Translations under genes and position numbers: made by a program
In this document: piece by piece, positions 40,537 to 52,500 of the stretch
Position numbering within the stretch: the first letter of the stretch is position 1
Layout of the letters: each line of letters opens with the position of its first letter
NCBI RefSeq assembly: GCF_030867145.1
Contig: NC_134419.1
Coordinates: forward strand, 1,736,001 to 1,800,000
Reading direction: 5' to 3'
From: Opisthocomus hoazin
Lineage: Eukaryota > Chordata > Aves > Opisthocomiformes > Opisthocomidae
DNA: 64,000 nt
Notes under the pieces: generated by a model
Seen by the model: the letters and a program-made list of their open reading frames with translations, nothing else
Database searches by the model: none
Told to the model about the DNA's origin: nothing

Positions 40537-43500
40537 GTGAGGGCGGCGCGGCGGGCCCGGGGGAGCAGGAGGGAGGTCGGCGGCTGCCTCGGCCTCCCGG
40601 CCGCGCCTCAGGTGAAGCCCGGCCGTGCCCGGAGCGCCTGGAGAGCCGGGCCGCGGCCGGGTGAGGGGGGCCGGGCCGCGGCCGGGTGAGGGGAGCCCTG
40701 GCCCAGGCTGCCCAGAGGGGCTGTGGAGTCTCCTTCTCTGGAGATATTCCAGCCCCGCCTGGCCGCGGTGCTGTGCCCCCTGCTCTGGGTGACCCTGCTT
40801 GGGCAGGGGGTTGGACTGGGTGACCCACAGAGGGCCCTGCCAACCCCTAACGTTCTGTGGTTCTGTGGGTGAGGGGAGCCGGGCTGTGCCCGGGTGAGAG
40901 GAGCCACTTAGTATAACCATCTGTACTTGTTGCTGTTAATGTTGGGATTTGACTTACATGCTTATTAATATAACATTTTTTTTCATTGATACTTACAATG
41001 TCCAACCTCAGGCTTTAACCTGACATCCCTCGCTGTTCTGTTTCTCCCGCAGTGGAACGAAATCACCAAGTATTTCCGAGCAGGCATGCCGTTACGGAAA
41101 CACAGACAACACTTCAAGAAACACGGGAGCTGTTTCACTGCCTCGGAAGCTGTGGACTGGCTCCACGGAGTGTTAAGGAGCAGCAGTAGCTTTGGTCCTG
41201 AAGTCACGAGGCAGCAGACTGTCCAGTTATTGAGAAAGTTTCTCAAGAATCATGTAATTGAAGATATAAAAGGGAGATGGGGATCTGAAAATCTAGAAGA
41301 CAACGGTGCACTATACAGGTACCGAAATGAAGGCGTTAACAGAGCTCTTCAGGTTGAGAACTTTATTTAAATATCTTCATGCTCAGATTCCCAAAAACGT
41401 CTTGCTTTGGGTTGAGCAGTTGGGCCAAAACATAATTATTAACACCATATTGCTCCGCTCACTCTTTTGCTTTACGCTGGCTTGCAGTATAGACTGAGCG
41501 CTCAGGGCGGTTTCGGTGCTTTTGTTTAGCCAAGTTTTTCACTGGCATGCGTGCCACCCTCAAGGGCTTTGGAGGGGAGCCAAGGAGAATTTATGGTAGT
41601 AGCCCTGTGCTGTGCTACCAGTTCTCTGTTTACTTCTCCTGTACGTTTTACAGGAAGTCTAAGTGGGAAAGAGTCTAAGTTCTTAAATTAAAGGTATTAA
41701 TGACCCTCGTCTGCTTTAGTGCTGTATAAACAGCTGAGTATCTTCAACTTGACTTTGGAATCAAGTAGCCCAAGGCTAATTTATAGTATGATAATGTTAA
41801 ACAGTGTTCTAAAGAGAAAGTTTCAGCATTTTTCTTCTTAATTTCCTGAATCTTTTCAGAATCTTATGGAATCATGCTGATGGGATATGGTTTTGGTTAC
41901 AGAATCACAGAATAGTAGGGGTTGGAAGGGACCACTGTGGGTCATCTAGTCCAACCCTCCTGCTGAAGCAGGGTCACCCACAGCAGGCTGCACAGGACCT
42001 TGTCCAGGCGGGGCTGGAATATCTCCAGAGAAGCAGAATCCACAACCTCATTTTTAATCTATTCTAAATGTATTGAAGATCTCTCCTATTCATTACAGAT
42101 TTCCTTCAACATCTCCAGTTAAACCTCTACCAAGCCTATGTCCACCAAAAGAAAACTTGGAAAACTTCTCTAGAGACAGAGAAAGACTTTTTAAACTGCC
42201 GCATTTAGCCAGGAGAACTGTTAAAAAACATGAGTTACTACAGTCTCTGGTAATTACTTATGTTTCTTACATAATTGCAATTGTCGTGTATTTTCTTTAT
42301 TCTTTAGAAAAATAAAACTAGAAGCAATCATCTTTTAGTGACACTGTTCTGTTGTGTCCTCTTCTAGCTGAAGAAATAAATTGGTGAGTTCTTCTAGACA
42401 GTGAAACAGAACGTTGCTATAGCTGTAATAGAAAGATACAGCTATGCTTTATAACAAAGTGTCTTGGTGATGTGTGCTGTTTCTTTTCTTGCATGTGCAA
42501 AAAGAGATTTTATTAAATAACCTGTAATTATTCAAACAAAATACATACATGTAAAATCACAGCTGTGACTGTAACATGGCATTTTTGAAACGCTGGCAGC
42601 ACGTGAAAGGGATTACGCGTTTGACAGAAGAAATTAAGTACACTGTTAAGCCTGTATGAAGCTGTTTCTTCTAAACTTACTGGCAATAGTTTTTTGGGAA
42701 GAGGAGGGGGTAGAGTGTTATTAATGCAGCCATGTTACTGAATCAGAAAGAAAGGTCATTTCACACACGCTCCCATCACAGCATAGGGCTAATTTTGCAT
42801 CACTATGATCTGAGATTACATAGAGTTTTTATTGCCCGTATACCTGTAAGCAATTGAACATCTAATGTCATCAGTGTGGGAAGTTTTTTGTTTTCTTTTG
42901 GGTTCTCTTGTTTGTTTTGTCTCCTTCAGTGCAGAATTATCCCTGCTGCAGTATTTGAAAGTATTGGGAGGGCTGGAAGGTGGAGTTCAAGAAATGATCT
43001 GGACAGTATGTCCCTGTTTTTGCCTAGGACAAATAAAAGGCACAAATTATTTGACTGTTCTGCTTACTTTTTGAAAGATACTGAATGTGAGAGCTTGGCC
43101 CTTTGTTCTTTTGGGATTTGTGCGTGTGTGCATACTTTCAGAATTTAGATTGTGATCCTAAAGGAGAATACTTTGCTTACTAATACATTTGGATTTGATG
43201 TGTTTCTACGTTTTAAATTTCTGACTTCTGAGTTGATCAAGTCTTTTTCATAGTATCCTCTTTTGCTTACCTTTCAGTGCTGAGAATGTTAAGGTTACTC
43301 CCTGGATCCTGTTTTGGAATGTAATGTTCTGCAGAATGCCCTATGCTTCTGAGAACAATTTTTACTTCCATTTTGAATTATTTTAAGAGGCTTATTTATC
43401 TTATGGTATAAACCACTCATTTGCAGGAAAACCTAGAAAAAATTAAACCAGATATAATAGAGGAAAACAAGGAAGACACACTGCATAGGAAGGAAATAAG

Positions 43501-46500
43501 CCAGGAATATGTGCAAGAAACTTGGAGAAATATCATTCTACTACAGTAAGTAATACATTATAAAAATCACCTTTTCGTGGATGTGCTTTGTGTATGTAAT
43601 GGCCCCAATCAAGCTTTTGCCTTGCAAATTTTTTTAAAATTTTTAAAATTATATTTTAAGTTGAATGCTTTTATTAATTATTCTTTTCTAATGTATTGAC
43701 ATTAAATTGTTGCATTTAAAAAACTTATTGAAATTTATTATTGCTGGTGTTCAAGTATATTTTAAGTACCACAGATGCTCTATCTTACTGGTTTTTGGTG
43801 TTTGTCCCAGGAAAAAGCGCGTCCTCAAATTGTCCTTCTGGAAATGAGAATTTATTAAACACCAGACTAGCTTATCGAGTACCTTTTGTTTGAAGAGATA
43901 TGGAAAGAACCTGTTTTCATTTATTACTAGCATACCTTTTAGACAAGATCTGCTCTTTTCCTCCCCACAGTCTGCAAACCATTTTAGGGCTCCCGTCTTT
44001 GGAAGAAGTTTTGCAGCCAACACAGATAGTTCCTGAGTACGTCATATACAATATGACTAACACAAGCAAACACGGTGTTGTTATTTTGCAGAACAAATCA
44101 GGTAAGATTTCTTTTTTTTTTCTGGTTTTGCTTAAAGCTTCTGTGTGGTGTAATTGCAACAAACATTAAATAATAATTAATCTGTTTTATAGTCTGTCCT
44201 TTACACTTTTTTTCCCAAACTAGAACACAGTTCAGTATATCTGTCTGGAAGCATTACAAGTGTAGCAATTTTCAAAATTAGTTTTAAATTTGATCTTTTC
44301 TATTTGAGGTGTTATCGAATACATGTGTACCATTATTTGTATTAGTTATCAAGTGGTTGGGTTGTGTATAAATAATGTACTTGTTTGTTTATTTTAGAAG
44401 ACCTCCCTCACTGGGTGTTGTCAGCTATGAAATGCCTCGCATACTGTAAGTCACTGAAGAGCTTTTCAGTTCCAGAAACCTATTTTGAGAGTTCAAAATG
44501 GAATATACTTGCACATGAAGATCAATTGCGGTGTTTCATTTTGGAAATTCAAATATCTAAGTGCCTTGATATGTTGAGAAGCAATGAAAGCAGTCATTAT
44601 CAAATTATTGCACAGAAATGTAACCTAAAAGAGTTAATGCATGCTGAAGATGATGTATGTCAGGTAATCAAGATATTCTTCCTTTAGCCATCTAGGTAGT
44701 TATCCTGCTTTTAGGTTGCATTGTCTGATTCTGCGTATGAATTTTTGGCAACGTAAACAGATTAAATTAGTGGAAGAAGAGGGGCGGGCTTCAGTGTTCC
44801 TCAATCCATGAAATGTACAGGAGAAAGAATTAAAATCTGTAAGCTTTCAGTGGAAGCATTCTGTCCGAGGCCATGAAAAAGTGAAGGGCTGTTTTTTACA
44901 AAAATAATTCCTGTTAACAAAGAGGCAGGCAGGGAGAAAACTTGAGTGAATGGGCAGAAGCTGTTGCCCCAAAAAAGACCATTTTCATTATCTGTGGACT
45001 GAGAGCCAGTGTGCAGTCATCCCTTGTTTTGGTATTAGTGTATGAAATACCAAGTAGCAGAACTGAAAGTGGTTACCATTCATAGAAAACTTAACGTTTC
45101 TGTTTAGTTTTCTTTGGGTATTTGCTTAAATGTAAAATTTAGACAGGCATGATGTTAAATCTTCAACTTCAGAAAAGAAGAATCAGTTACCTGAGGCATC
45201 AGTGTTATGTGTGCTGGAGCAGCTGCCTTGGAACTACCGGGAAAGTATTTACTGTGGAGTTGTACGATTAACACAGGTTTTCACACGTTGGGGCGGAAAA
45301 AAAAAAAGTACTTTCACAGTGACCCTAATGAGGTTTGTTTTTTAATGGCTCAGTCTGATGTGGATTCTCTTGGTGATAAATGAGCGGTTTTGTTCTTCAG
45401 CATGTGCTGTAGCAGACCTGTGTGGTACTGGTCGTCTTTCTCCTTTACAGTGCCATTGATTTTTATGAAACTTCACAGAATCTAACTGTCTTTGAGGCTT
45501 ACTTTGTCAGATGTGTTTGAAATTGTTACAAACACATATAGATCATGACTTCACATCTTTATGAAGCAGGCTTTGAAAAGATTCCGGAGCAGCAGAGCAC
45601 AATTGGACTGACTTTTTTTTTCTTTTCTTTTTTTGTTTGATAAATCTGCCTCTTTAAATGGCTAACGAGGCATGCTAGAGTTAGATGAGTGCCTCATCCG
45701 AGGTGATGAGCTCTTTTCATGTGTGCTTGCCCTGCTATTTAACTCTGGCCCCTATTACTGGCAAGCTCCTTCATTAGCTCCCCTCAAAGCTACACTAGCT
45801 ATAACGGGGTTGGATGGTGCGTGTTTATGTATCTGCATAGATGTCTAATTGCTCAGTGGAACTGCGGCAGGGGTCCATGCAGGGTTAGTGTGCCTTCAGA
45901 AGTTCAGTTTGCAGCATATGCTCTTGTGAAAATGACCCTTTGTCTTTTATTCAACATGACCCTTTATCTTCAGTCACATTCCCAAATACATAGAGCCTCT
46001 TACATGAAGAGTGCTGTTAGGAAAAGCAGGACAGGGAAGAGCTTGGTGAGTGGCTTTAAATCGAAATGGAAAATACAGCTTAACACTGGTCTTTGAGCGT
46101 TTCAATACCTTAATTCCCACATCAGTCCTGTATTTAGAACTAATAGGTCTTTGCATTCATGAGTCAAAAACTGCACGCAAGCTTTCTGGTCTTTTGAATT
46201 CTCGATTTCTGATTTGAATTGGTTCAAGTGGAGAGTCTGTCTCTGCATCTGCTAGCTATACTGTAACCGAATGATTGAGGCAGCAGTTACTTTGCACAGT
46301 GGAAACTAAAAATACTCAGACTTGCAGTGGGAATACTGCTCAACTGTATTTTTAATGTAGTGTGTGGTAATGGGATTATGATTACAAAGTTTGATCATTT
46401 CAAAAATTAAATTTTCCTAGGTTCTGTGTGTTCTTAAAACTGCCATCTCCTAATTCATTACAACTGGCTTTGCGAGGTAGCTTATTTCAGTTGTAGGAGT

Positions 46501-49500
46501 TCAGTGGAGCATGATAATGTTAGGGTTAAAAGATCTACACAACGTCAAATTTTACTTGTACCAGAACACCTTTCATTCATTCTTTTTCTTGTCTGTAGCC
46601 ACGTGGTCAAGGTTTACTAACCAGATCTCTTGAATTGTTGGATTGTTTATCTGTCCACTTGTGAAGAAAAGATCCACTGTGGGAGTAATGGTGAACAAAA
46701 CTTTCTCTTGGTGAACCATCTGAATAGAGGAGTTGAGAAGAGGCAGTCCCTACAAAAGGAAAGGACACTGACCAGCTCTGCCTTGTGCGTGAAGCAGCGT
46801 GTAGATTGTCTGGCTTCTCAGCACGTTCCTCGGAGCTGGTCATAGCAAGAGCTGCTTGAGCTGGAAGCTAGAGCTGCTTGTGGGAGGACTGGGATTCCTG
46901 TAGTTTGGAAAGGAAGAATCCCAGGGATACTTGTTATTTCACAGAGCTTTCTGTGGTTAAATGAAGTAGATATTAAAAGCTTAAGTAATATTATGGTCTT
47001 TTTTTCCTGTTAAATTGGGATTTCCCAATGGTTTAGCTGAGTTATTTCACATCTATTGTGTGATGGGCTGACCCTGTCTTTCAGTCAGTGAATGATCTGC
47101 CAGAAGTGTTCATCTATTCTGAGTCTTGATTTCAATTTAAAAGAATTGTCAGGTCACACTGCCAGTGGATTTCATTCTGGCATCTCTGAGCTGAGAAACA
47201 GAGATGAGGGTTGCTGAATTGCCCCATCTCATTCTCTCTTGCAGCATCCCGGTGGCCTCGTTTGCAGGGCATCACATGGGAAAGGTAGGCACAGGGATAC
47301 GTCCAGCAGTCGTTTGAGCTTGGGTTTCATGCAAAAGATCTGTAGAAAGGGAATGAGCACTGGCAGCACTTCCCTGAATTTGGTCCAGGCAGATTCAGTC
47401 TTCTCTGGTACAGCAACAGGCTGTATTTATGGGTCAAGAAGGAAAAGAAGTAACTCTGAGGTAACTTTGACATGGCTGGCTGGCTGGCAGGAGAACCATG
47501 GTGCAGTGTGAGCTTTGGGCTTGAAAGCAGCAGAGCCAGATTAGAGCAGATCTGAACTGAGCCTAATTAATCCTGCCTTTCTGCAGGGGGATGCTACTAT
47601 GCTACAACAGGGGTCTTTGTGCCCATCTTTGATGGAGCATTGGAACAGGTTGCCCAGGGAGGCTGTGGAGTCTCCTTCTCTGGAGATATTCCAGACCCAC
47701 CTGGACAAGGTCCTGTGCAGCCGGCTCTGGGTGACCCTGCTTGGGCAGGGGGTTGGGCTGGGTGACCCACAGAGGTCCCTGCCAACCCCGAACACTCTGT
47801 GATTCTGTGAAGGAAGGAAGATGCTAGACGTTTGTGATTATTTTGCTGAGGAATCTATAAAAGGCGTAAATGCTTTTTCATTTATTTTCTTAGTGCTGAA
47901 CAGCTTGTTGAAATTGAGCACGGCTCCTCAGTGGCTATATAGGATATTTTATACTATTTTTGCTTACAAGTGGTACAGTGCTGAACTAAACAAAATATTT
48001 GTATGTTGCCAATGTGATCCTTTTCCTGTGAAACAGTCATTCCTATAAGAACAAACTGATGTTGGGGTTTTTTTAATTATTTTTGTTTTATAATGGAATT
48101 GTGAGAGTAAATACCTCTGTGAATTTTCTTTCTTCACCTCTTTTTAGGGCCTAGAAATAATGACATGAGCCAACCAACTTACAGTGGGTTTGAACGGGAT
48201 GTATTCAGAACGGTTGCTGATTACTTTCTCAATCTCCCTGAACCATTACTTACTTTTGAATACTATGAACTTTTTGTTAACATTTTAGGTATGTATGAAT
48301 TTAGAAATAATCAGTGCAAGCTGTAAGTTTATATCAACTGGGGAACAAATCTGTAATTCAAAGCAGACCTTGACCCTCTAATCTGTAAGGCAGCTTGAAT
48401 CTGAGGAAGATCATCAATGCTGTCATTCTGTATTACAGTATTAATTGAAATGCAGTTCTGTCTTATAATATCCTCTATAAATTGCTGTCTGAGCTAGCAT
48501 TCTAAATATGCAATAACCACAGTTTAAAAATGTGTGCTCGTTCTGTCTGCTCCTCACTATTGCAGCGTGTTACCTTCTTTATTCTTGCATGTTGGTTGCA
48601 GTTATCTTGTTGGATTGCTTTTGGACTGAGCTAATTTTTTCTTAGGTTTTACTAACAGAGTCAACTGAAAAATAGTGTCTTATATTTGTTGTCTTCTCTG
48701 TTTGATTAGCAGCTTTCTTTCTGAACTTGTTCATTTTCATACCACTTGCATCTTAACTTATATTTCATTTTCTGATAGTTATGTGTGGCTACATCACAAT
48801 TCCAGATATATGCAGTGGAAAACATTCTGTCCAAGATGAGAAATGTGACCCACAACCTTCAAAAACTCTACACTTGAACTCTTTCAAGTCAACTGAATGT
48901 CTGCTTCTAAGCCTACTTCACAAAGAGCCTGACAAAAAAAGGAAAGAATATGAAGCTTCCAGGAAGTCTTCAGAAGAGCTAACTATTCAAAACCAACGTG
49001 CAAAGAAATTGCAGCAATATAATCTGACATGTAAACAAGGCAGTGCTGATAATCTAGTAGGAGGAAGTTGTCAAAATCTTTCAGGTTTCAGGAATGAACA
49101 AGATCCACCTCTAAAATTCAGGACAAGATGTTACTCTCTGGAAAGAATTGGAGGTGCTGCCTCGAGTGTGTGTGGTAAGGGAGAATGTGATTCCCTCAGG
49201 CAAAGTGATGTGAACACCATCCTGGGCACAAGAAATGGAAAACAATCTCTCTCGTGTGAGCATAAAGCTAATTCTGTATTGGAGCTTGGTTTTGCTAACA
49301 CATGTCAAAAACAAACCTGTGGTATCAAGAGAGTGTCTGCCTCGACTCTTCAGCATCAAGAGCTGTTCAATGAAAATCGCAGGTCAAAGCAAATAAGCAG
49401 GTCTCTGAGTTTACTTGGCAGGAGGAGCTCCAGAAGTTGTGCTAGCATTAATATACCAGTTGCTGAAATCACAGTAAAGCCAAAGTCCCAGCTTGGTGGG

Positions 49501-52500
49501 CAAGGAAAACCAAATACCTCTGGTGTGACTGCTTCACTGGACAGCAGGACTGAGGTTTCCAATATCACCGCCAAAAAGAGACTCTGCGAAAGCACCATAG
49601 AACTCTCAGAATTCTCTTTCACTCACTCTGCTTGTATGTTGACTGGCACGCAAAGTAAGACGGCTTTCTAAAGCATGTTGTATTAGCTTATTGCGTTGTC
49701 CAACTAATCCCTGCTTCCCTAATCTTTGGCACTGTTGCTAGGTTTTTTGATACACACAAAACATCATCTGTGGGTTTAAAAAAAAAAAATTTGGTTGCTA
49801 CATTGCACTGTCTAAAGGGAGCCTTTCAAACCCCCACTAACAAGTAGTAGTGTGTAGTATCTTTGGAGTCTTAAACTTGATGCGTCGGTAATTGACCTTT
49901 CTGTTCAGGTAAGTTATAAGTAATTCTTACCTAGCCGCTGCCTAAGAGTGAGGCAGGGAATCTGCACACACCTGCCTGTTGGAGGAGGTGTCCTTTTCTG
50001 GTCTTTGATACATATTTTCTGGAAATACTTCCAGGAATAATATTAGTGTCATTTCTTAATTTTATTATGGTCTTAATTGTGCCAGCAGTTTATCACAGTG
50101 AAGTAAGTTGAAGATGACCACACAAAGAACGGCTGCATAATGTTGTCTACCATGCTACAGCTGATCTCTATGAAAAATAGATTATTGTCACTGAAAAAAT
50201 GAAATTTCTTGCACCGTGAGAAAAATATTCTGAAAGTTGGTTCAAATCTAATGACAGCTGTCTTTACAATTAACTTGTAGATCTCCTTCAGCCTCATTTA
50301 GAAAGAATTGCTGTAGAAGCGCTGCAGATAAGTTGTTTGTTGCTTCCACCACCAAATCGCAGAAAGATTCAGCTCTTGATGCGCATGATCTCTCGGATCA
50401 GTGAGAACGTTGATATGCCGCGACTGCACGATGCGATGGGCACGCGTTCGTTGGTAAGGGAGTCGTCAGCGCGGCCAGTCCGTTGTTTTAAGAATACGGC
50501 TAAAGTAATGCTGAGAACACGAGCAGCGTTCCAGACTTGAGGTTCTTGTCTCATTGCAATTAAATAGTGATTAATGGGCAGATTTTTCATCTCCAGAATA
50601 TTTACAAAAGTCTGACTTGAAGCAAGCACTTTCTTGTCTGCATCCTAATACACTTCAAATATTGTTGTTGCTTTTGTTTGCTTTGGGAGGAGAAGGGAAA
50701 TAAGTTCTTAAAAAGGCAAATGATTGTTTAGTCTGATTTCTCCTCCAACTGCCATTCAACTTAAAAGGTGTTTGTGAATTGTCTGCAGAAGACCTTTCTT
50801 GGGCTAAACGTTTGTGTATGTGAAGCTATGACAAAAACAATTCCAAAGAAGTAAATTTTCTGCCTACTGAGTTTATGGACTAGCTTCAAGGTCTGAATTT
50901 AAGCTTTTGTTGGAATGACTAAAGATTTTTGTTGGGTTTTTTTTTTTTTTAAAGATTAGCCAAAACAACAGAATACCTGCACATGCCAATTTAAAACATG
51001 CCTACTAAAAGCTGCAAATATGAAAGCTGTAAAAATGTTTTTTAAGGCTACTTAAAACTGGATCTTGGTGTGCATTAGCTCTTGGTTAGGTTGGCTCTGC
51101 AGGTCTTTTTATCATCTCACGTAAGATGGCCAATTGAAGATGTACGCTTTTCTACAGGGGAAGGCTTTTTCTTATTATTACCTCTTCAAAATATGTATTT
51201 CTTAATTGAAAGTACTGTTCAATTCAAAAAAGTATGAGTCTAACCCTCCAAGAAGTTGCTTTATTTCAGATAAGGATAAAGTTACAATCAGTTTTTTGTC
51301 CTCTCTTGGCCAGTGGTGCAGGCAAGGGAGATTGCAATGAGAGCTGGCACTGGAGAACTCACTGTGCTGACGGGAAGGCAGGCAAATCCCTCGACTGCGC
51401 GTACTAACGATGTGCTAAACTCTTCCAGATGATACAGACTTTTTCTCGATGCGTGCTGTGCTGTGCAGAAGAGGTGGATCTCGATGAGCTGCTTTCTACA
51501 CGATTAGTTTCGTTTCTAATGGACCATCAGCACGAAATATTTAAAGTACCAACTTACCTGCAGGTCGCAGTGCGAGATCACATAGAATGCGTGAAGATGG
51601 CTCAGGTTGGTGGCGTGACAGACGTTTAGGGTCGTTTGCTGATTGCAGAGTGTTTGTTACTTCTGAAGGTGGGATGGGAAAACTGCAAATAAAACTGCTG
51701 TATGCTGAATGCAAACTGTTATTAAAATATTGGTGCAATCATAGATATTAGCAACATCATAATGTACTGCAGCTGGTGGTGTCACTGTAAGTTAGTGCTC
51801 TGCGGCGGTTGTTAGGTAGCTGCTTGCTGAAATAGCACGTAATCATTGGAGTGTATGTAGACCTCTTGTTCAACTTTGGTTTCAGTTCAAATATCCAGAG
51901 GAAGAAATTTGTGCCATATTGCCAACGTATTCATACTGCAAACAAATAACTCCTCAGGAGTTTGAGGAACAAAAGGTTTCTACCTCTCAAGCTGCGGTGG
52001 CAGAGCTCTTGGAGAACATTATCAAAGATAAGAACTTGTCTGTGAAAGACAAAAAGAAAAAGTTAAAACAGGTAAGAAACTTGGTGAACATGTTGTCTAC
52101 TTCTGATAAACGCCTTTGGGAGGGAAGGGTCTGTCAGTAGACCCCGGGACAGAGCAAGAGCAGACAGCACAGAGAAATGCTGCTCTTGTAGCAGGGAGCT
52201 GTTTAATGGGGTTTGAGTGCATGCTCTGATTGGGGTTTTAAAGACAGTGTCTAATACAGCCTTTGACACTGTCTGGCAGCAGTGGTGTTCAAACAATGAT
52301 TTAAAACCAGTATAAAATGATTCCAAGATCCTGCTCTCCATGACGTAACATGCGAGAGAATTACAGCGTGGTTGCTTGTGGTGCGCTGGCTGTGCAAGTT
52401 TACCATTGCAATGCTATAGATGGGCTCGAAATCAATAAGCGATAAAAGCAGTGGGTTTTGGGGTGTTTTTTCTTTTGCTTTGAGAGGTCACAGAATAGTA

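Larger units (their letters stand above)
40015..40715. promoter_or_regulatory. CpG island at the DEPDC1 5' end
   Basis: Dense CpG and high GC start abruptly after AT-rich flank and end in intron 1. The island surrounds the start codon at 40,489. No TATA box lies at the usual distance, so this is a TATA-less CpG-island promoter. Several hundred bases of island extend upstream of the start codon, enough room for divergent transcription, but nothing in the sequence proves it. Confidence 0.85.

Noticed and set aside
48781-49671. 296-codon frame as an independent gene
   Set aside because: It is DEPDC1 exon 8. The ATG is an internal Met, and the last codons (KTAF) are intronic read-through past the donor at 49,655.
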